From Candidatus Gerdarchaeota archaeon (GTDB taxonomy: Archaea; Asgardarchaeota; Heimdallarchaeia; JABLTI01): a stretch of 22,440 bases of DNA. This document shows positions 22,379 through 22,440 of this stretch, piece after piece. The DNA lies in NCBI GenBank assembly GCA_016840905.1, contig JAEORM010000269.1, positions 1 through 22,440 on the forward strand, in the 5' to 3' direction. The notes beneath the pieces are model-generated. The model was not told the origin of the DNA and ran no database searches. It saw only the letters and a program-made list of their open reading frames with translations. A program made the translations under genes and the position numbers. Numbering within the stretch: the stretch's first letter is position 1; the number at the start of each line of letters is the position of its first letter.

Positions 22379-22440
22379 TCAATCAATAATAATATCCAAA
22401 GGATAATTATCTTCAATTAATGACTTAAAATTAAAATTCT
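22379..22440 (-). CDS. Possible C-terminal tail of a minus-strand gene
   Basis: A minus-strand frame is open from the right edge for 19 codons (ending KSLIEDNYPLDIIID) and stops with TGA at 22379-22381. It would converge on the Lrp gene with a six-base gap. The stretch is too short to identify or to be sure it is coding. Confidence 0.3.
   Translation of the reverse strand, partial: NFNFKSLIEDNYPLDIIID

Noticed and set aside
1..22440. CRISPR array, insertion sequence or defence island
   Set aside because: No regularly spaced repeats, transposase, terminal inverted repeats or recognised defence genes were seen. The PLD protein is secreted and so unlike cytoplasmic PLD defence nucleases.

Overview
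The window is chromosomal DNA of an archaeon. It is strongly AT-rich, roughly one third G+C by eye. The clearest marker is the minus-strand block eIF6 - ribosomal protein L18Ae (LX) - prefoldin alpha - FtsY, an archaeal information-processing neighbourhood. Other archaeal markers are an archaeal/plant-type D-aminoacyl-tRNA deacylase, a COG1833 GIY-YIG protein, a Mth938-family protein, and Shine-Dalgarno sites of the GGTGA(T) type that often precede TTG starts. Low GC, a lamin-tail-domain surface protein and many small membrane proteins would suit an Asgard-like (Promethearchaeota) lineage, but no gene here proves that. No rRNA, tRNA, CRISPR array, insertion sequence or recognisable defence system was found.

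Region 1 (1-1907): the C-terminal part of a beta-CASP/SNM1-like metallo-beta-lactamase nuclease, which enters from the left edge and ends in a PIP-box-like tail. A ParB-fold protein follows on the same strand, then convergent dtdA. Region 2 (2046-3705): argF with a hairpin-plus-T terminator and a structured leader, then a DinB-fold protein. Region 3 (3761-6333): the translation and protein-targeting cluster, with terminator-like hairpins after rpl18a, pfdA and ftsY. Region 4 (6477-9711): a plus-strand run of DHH phosphoesterase, M24 (Xaa-Pro) peptidase, COG1833 GIY-YIG protein and a stand-alone pyruvate-kinase C-terminal-like domain.

Region 5 (9712-14813, minus strand) is the most unusual part. 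A secreted, membrane-anchored phospholipase-D-fold protein carries two exact-period Ig-like plus lamin-tail repeats and is interrupted by one in-frame TAA between its two HKD halves. It is flanked by two members of an unrecognised protein family that appear to be paralogues of each other. A lipoate-protein ligase lies upstream. Region 6 (14923-19925) holds a Mth938 protein, an alpha/beta hydrolase, two GNAT proteins with long C-terminal domains, and two membrane proteins. Region 7 (20126-22372) holds a 47-residue zinc ribbon behind nested inverted repeats, a 61-residue hypothetical protein, two small multi-pass membrane proteins and an Lrp/AsnC regulator. The last bases may hold the tail of a minus-strand gene.

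No intergenic gap exceeds 300 bases; the largest (about 200, 190 and 156 bases) are described as individual features. Joint function is clear only for the eIF6/L18Ae/prefoldin/FtsY block (60S biogenesis, the ribosome, nascent-protein folding and SRP targeting). The other groupings are by position only.
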